From: Rhodopirellula sp.
GTDB lineage: Bacteria; Planctomycetota; Planctomycetia; Pirellulales; Pirellulaceae
Reading direction: 5' to 3'
DNA: 15,809 nt
Assembly (NCBI GenBank): GCA_002714565.1
Contig: PAXU01000116.1
Location: 10,631 to 26,439 of the forward strand
Part shown: one piece after another, positions 14,092-15,809 of the stretch
How positions within the stretch are numbered: the stretch's first letter is position 1
How the letters are laid out: each line of letters starts with the position of its first letter
The notes under the pieces: generated by a model
Told to the model about the DNA's origin: nothing
The model's database searches: none
What the model saw: only the letters and a program-made list of their open reading frames with translations
Program-made: the position numbers and the translations under genes

Positions 14092-14616
14092 ATGGTAAAG
14101 ATTTGGCAAAAAATGAAACCAATGGATATGAAAGATTTTAAGTGGTCATGGTCTTGGCAAGACATTATGAAGAAATATCCAGAGTTCAAATCAAAAGCAA
14201 AGGCAAAAAAATTTCTTAGGGATTTGGAAAAAAAGAATCAAAATAAATGGAGTAATGATTTATATGTTTGTACAGTTAGTAAATTAGGTGCAAACAGTAA
14301 AGAGAATTTATTAGATCGTGAGATAACTGAATTATCAATATCAAGGGTTGATAGATCTGCACACCATGATTGGAGACACTTGCAATATATAAAAAATGAT
14401 GTTCTTGGTGAAGATATTGAGGGTGTTGAATTATTCCCAGCACAAAACAGATTGGTTGATCAAGCAAATCAATTTTGGATGTATTGTTTACCAAAGGGAG
14501 AAAGATTCCCATTTGGATTTGTAACAGGTGGCAAAAAAAGAATTGAAACCCCAGAGGGTGCAAAACAATTTGGTGGATCTCAAAGAGAGTTTGATAACCC
14601 AGAATACTATAAATAA
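14092..14616 (+). CDS. DUF7694-like phage protein
   Basis: 174 aa; ATG at 14092 with AAAGG at ~14084-14088. Residues ~80-143 carry the string SISRVDRSAHHDWRHLQYIK, GVELFPAQNRLVDQANQFWM and GERFPFGF, which I recognise as the conserved block of a small phage/prophage family of unknown function (DUF7694). The N-terminal 75 residues are basic, with WSWSWQD and a helix. A weak hairpin (AGTTTGAA/TTCAAACT, 14030-14060) lies in its leader. It sits between the two promoter-hairpin cassettes. Function unknown; family recognition is from memory. Confidence 0.7.
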   Translation: MVKIWQKMKPMDMKDFKWSWSWQDIMKKYPEFKSKAKAKKFLRDLEKKNQNKWSNDLYVCTVSKLGANSKENLLDREITELSISRVDRSAHHDWRHLQYIKNDVLGEDIEGVELFPAQNRLVDQANQFWMYCLPKGERFPFGFVTGGKKRIETPEGAKQFGGSQREFDNPEYYK

Positions 14617-14636
14617 TATATTGCAAAACATATGAT

Positions 14637-14665
14637 TTGCATTTATAATAATGATATGATACAAT
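14637..14665 (+). promoter_or_regulatory. Cassette 2 promoter
   Basis: TTGCAT (14637-14642), 17-nt spacer, TACAAT (14660-14665), in a block closely matching the cassette 1 promoter through GTGATTGAAAGG. Confidence 0.65.
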
Positions 14666-14696
14666 AATAAGTATAAAGTGATTGAAAGGAAAAAAT

Positions 14697-15173
14697 ATGG
14701 GAAGTTGGAGAGATAATTACAAATATGATCAAGCTGATGTTGATAAATTAGTAGATCTATTAGAGGCAAATTTAAATGTTTGTGAAAGTTTTTGGGAAAA
14801 AGGAAATACAAACTGGGAGAAGCAAAAAGAAATTTGCCGAGATTATTGGAAGTATATTAAATTAATGCCACACAAACTTAATGATTTTCATTATGTTTTG
14901 GCTATGGAAGTTTTAGAAGAAAAACTATGGGGCAAAATAGATGGAGAGTACACCGAAAAAGGAATGGAAAATATGTGGAAAGGTTTGATTCAACAAATAC
15001 TTGCACAACCAAATAAATTAGATAGTAAACGGTGTATAGAATTACTTGAAACATATGAAAAAAATGAAGCAAAAAATCTTCATCTTGAAAATGCCAGATT
15101 ACTAGCAGAGAATTTTGGAACACCGTTTCAACGAAAAAGAATGTATGAAATTCTTGCAAAAAGAAATAAATAA
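14697..15173 (+). CDS. 158-aa helical protein (cassette 2)
   Basis: The frame reaches TTG 14682, but that TTG is part of the ribosome site GAAAGG (14684-14689), so ATG 14697 is the start. The protein is helical, rich in Trp, Lys and Glu (NTNWEKQKEICRDYWKYIKL; MENMWKGLIQQILAQ), with no Cys cluster and no membrane segment. No family recognised. It has its own promoter, and the 3' hairpin repeat starts at its stop codon. Function unknown. Confidence 0.75.
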   Translation: MGSWRDNYKYDQADVDKLVDLLEANLNVCESFWEKGNTNWEKQKEICRDYWKYIKLMPHKLNDFHYVLAMEVLEEKLWGKIDGEYTEKGMENMWKGLIQQILAQPNKLDSKRCIELLETYEKNEAKNLHLENARLLAENFGTPFQRKRMYEILAKRNK

Positions 15174-15213
15174 AACAAACAAGTTAGATCCAGATTGTAA
15201 GAAGTCTGGATCA
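15171..15213 (+). repeat. Cassette 2 3' hairpin repeat
   Basis: Starts at the stop codon and matches 13954-13996 with a handful of changes. Stem GATCCAGATT (15187-15196) / AGTCTGGATC (15203-15212), loop GTAAGA. The C-to-T change in the left arm keeps pairing as G-U. It ends directly at the AAGGAG ribosome site of the next gene. Confidence 0.75.
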
Positions 15214-15224
15214 AGGAGAAAAAA

Positions 15225-15518
15225 ATGAAATATTACTTAATAAAAGAAAGAAAAAAATTATCAGATCTTGGTTATTATTGGGATTGGATAGAACCAATAT
15301 CATTTGGTTATGATTCAGATGGTGATTTAAAAACAATGGTTTGTAATACATCTGGTGGAACAATTTTTGAATTACAATATCCTAGTGATTTTACTGATAT
15401 TGCACGTAACTTTATTCAATTAGATGATCCAGAAGATAATGCAGAATACATTGATAAACTAAATCAGAAAATGGAAATGCTAAGAACACTAACAATTACA
15501 ATAGCAGGGTCGAATTGA
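15225..15518 (+). CDS. 97-aa acidic phage protein
   Basis: ATG 15225 with AAGGAG eight nt upstream, just after the hairpin. The protein is acidic (YDSDGDLKTM; QLDDPEDNAEYIDKL) and soluble; no family recognised. The last eleven residues (RTLTITIAGSN) change character and overlap the 3' end of the opposing virion-like gene, which may mean the true C-terminus has been replaced at a junction. Confidence 0.7.
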   Translation: MKYYLIKERKKLSDLGYYWDWIEPISFGYDSDGDLKTMVCNTSGGTIFELQYPSDFTDIARNFIQLDDPEDNAEYIDKLNQKMEMLRTLTITIAGSN

Positions 15519-15809
15519 GCTGTTTCAAACTCTATACCAGAAGTAAAACCATCAGTATCTGAGTCATTAATAAATTTTAATCTACCACCTTGATTCTGAA
15601 TTGTAGAAGTTCTTCCACTTGTTGTTGTTAATTTAAACTGTGGTGAAGCACTACCAAGCATAGTAATATTAGCAGGTAAATGTAGATTACTAACTACTGA
15701 TGAGCCCGAGATACTATTTATAAACATACGATCAACATTTTCTATACCCATTCTTCTATTTGTACTACCTGCTAATTTATATAAATCATTATTTTTATCA
15801 TAACCTAAA
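15464..15809 (-). CDS. Virion/fibre-like protein, C-terminal part
   Basis: The minus-strand frame is open to the window edge (LGYDKNNDLYKLAGSTNRRM precedes the first ATG), so the 5' end lies outside. The sequence has the Gly/Ser/Asn/Thr-rich, beta-structured look of phage fibre proteins; ITMLGSASPQFKLTTTSG resembles the 'GIGTTSPTYKLDV' motif of fibre chaperone/stalk regions, followed by GGRLKFINDSDTDGF. The last ~16 residues (DPAIVIVSVLSISIF) are unusually hydrophobic and are antisense to the end of the 97-aa gene. It runs opposite to the other candidate virion genes. Confidence 0.6.
   Translation of the reverse strand, partial: LGYDKNNDLYKLAGSTNRRMGIENVDRMFINSISGSSVVSNLHLPANITMLGSASPQFKLTTTSGRTSTIQNQGGRLKFINDSDTDGFTSGIEFETAQFDPAIVIVSVLSISIF

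Noticed and set aside
10441..14700. Archaeal virus origin suggested by AT-richness and TATA-like stretches
   Set aside because: Properly spaced -35/-10 promoters, GAAAGG ribosome sites, TTG/GTG starts, a LexA-type repressor fold and a DnaA-like domain all point to a bacterial host.

Overview
The window looks like a piece of a temperate bacteriophage (or phage-like integrative element) of a very AT-rich bacterium. The evidence for a bacterial host comes from the sequence: TTGACA/TTGCAT and TATAAT-type promoters with 17-18 nt spacers, GAAAGG Shine-Dalgarno sites (which need a CCUUUC-ending 16S rRNA), TTG and GTG starts, a LexA-like repressor fold and a DnaA-type domain. No capsid, portal, terminase or lysis gene is visible, so the window is only part of the genome. 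The exact host cannot be named.

Layout. (1) Positions 1-8028, + strand: a tight late-type operon with the 3' end of a fibre-like gene, a 1342-aa coiled-coil and lysine-rich protein, a 247-aa lysine-rich protein with three 18-aa tandem repeats, a 735-aa protein with a zinc-metallopeptidase motif (HEIVH), and a 33-aa one-helix membrane protein coupled by an ATGA overlap. Two of these proteins end in the same short basic tail. (2) 8043-8240: an apparently intact attP, with a core made of the 5' half of a tRNA-Glu(TTC) gene and TACCCAA arm-type repeats on both sides. This implies a free (unintegrated) genome. (3) 8334-10340, - strand: tyrosine integrase and a two-domain XRE repressor whose LexA-like C-terminal part lacks the catalytic serine. 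(4) 10357-10602: divergent control region with a TTGACA promoter and two inverted operators; a third near-identical operator lies beside attP. (5) 10603-11993, + strand: an early operon of six overlapping small genes, starting with an excisionase/MerR-like HTH protein.

(6) 12015-13039: a strong RNA hairpin, possibly a pseudoknot, just before a 316-aa gene whose last ~76 residues look like DnaA domain I. This is a candidate replication initiator or helicase-recruiting protein, or a DnaA mimic. (7) 13040-13700: an apparent gap that holds a bidirectional terminator and an unlisted 53-aa minus-strand gene with its own consensus-like promoter and structured leader. (8) 13698-15518, + strand: two promoter-gene-hairpin cassettes with near-identical promoters and 43-nt 3' repeats, a DUF7694-like gene between them and a 97-aa gene after them. 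(9) 15464-15809, - strand: the 3' end of another fibre/virion-like gene that collides with the 97-aa gene.

Working model: the repressor holds the rightward promoter and a site beside attP. On derepression, Xis and the small early proteins are made, followed by the DnaA-domain protein for replication. The left-hand late operon makes virion or injected proteins.
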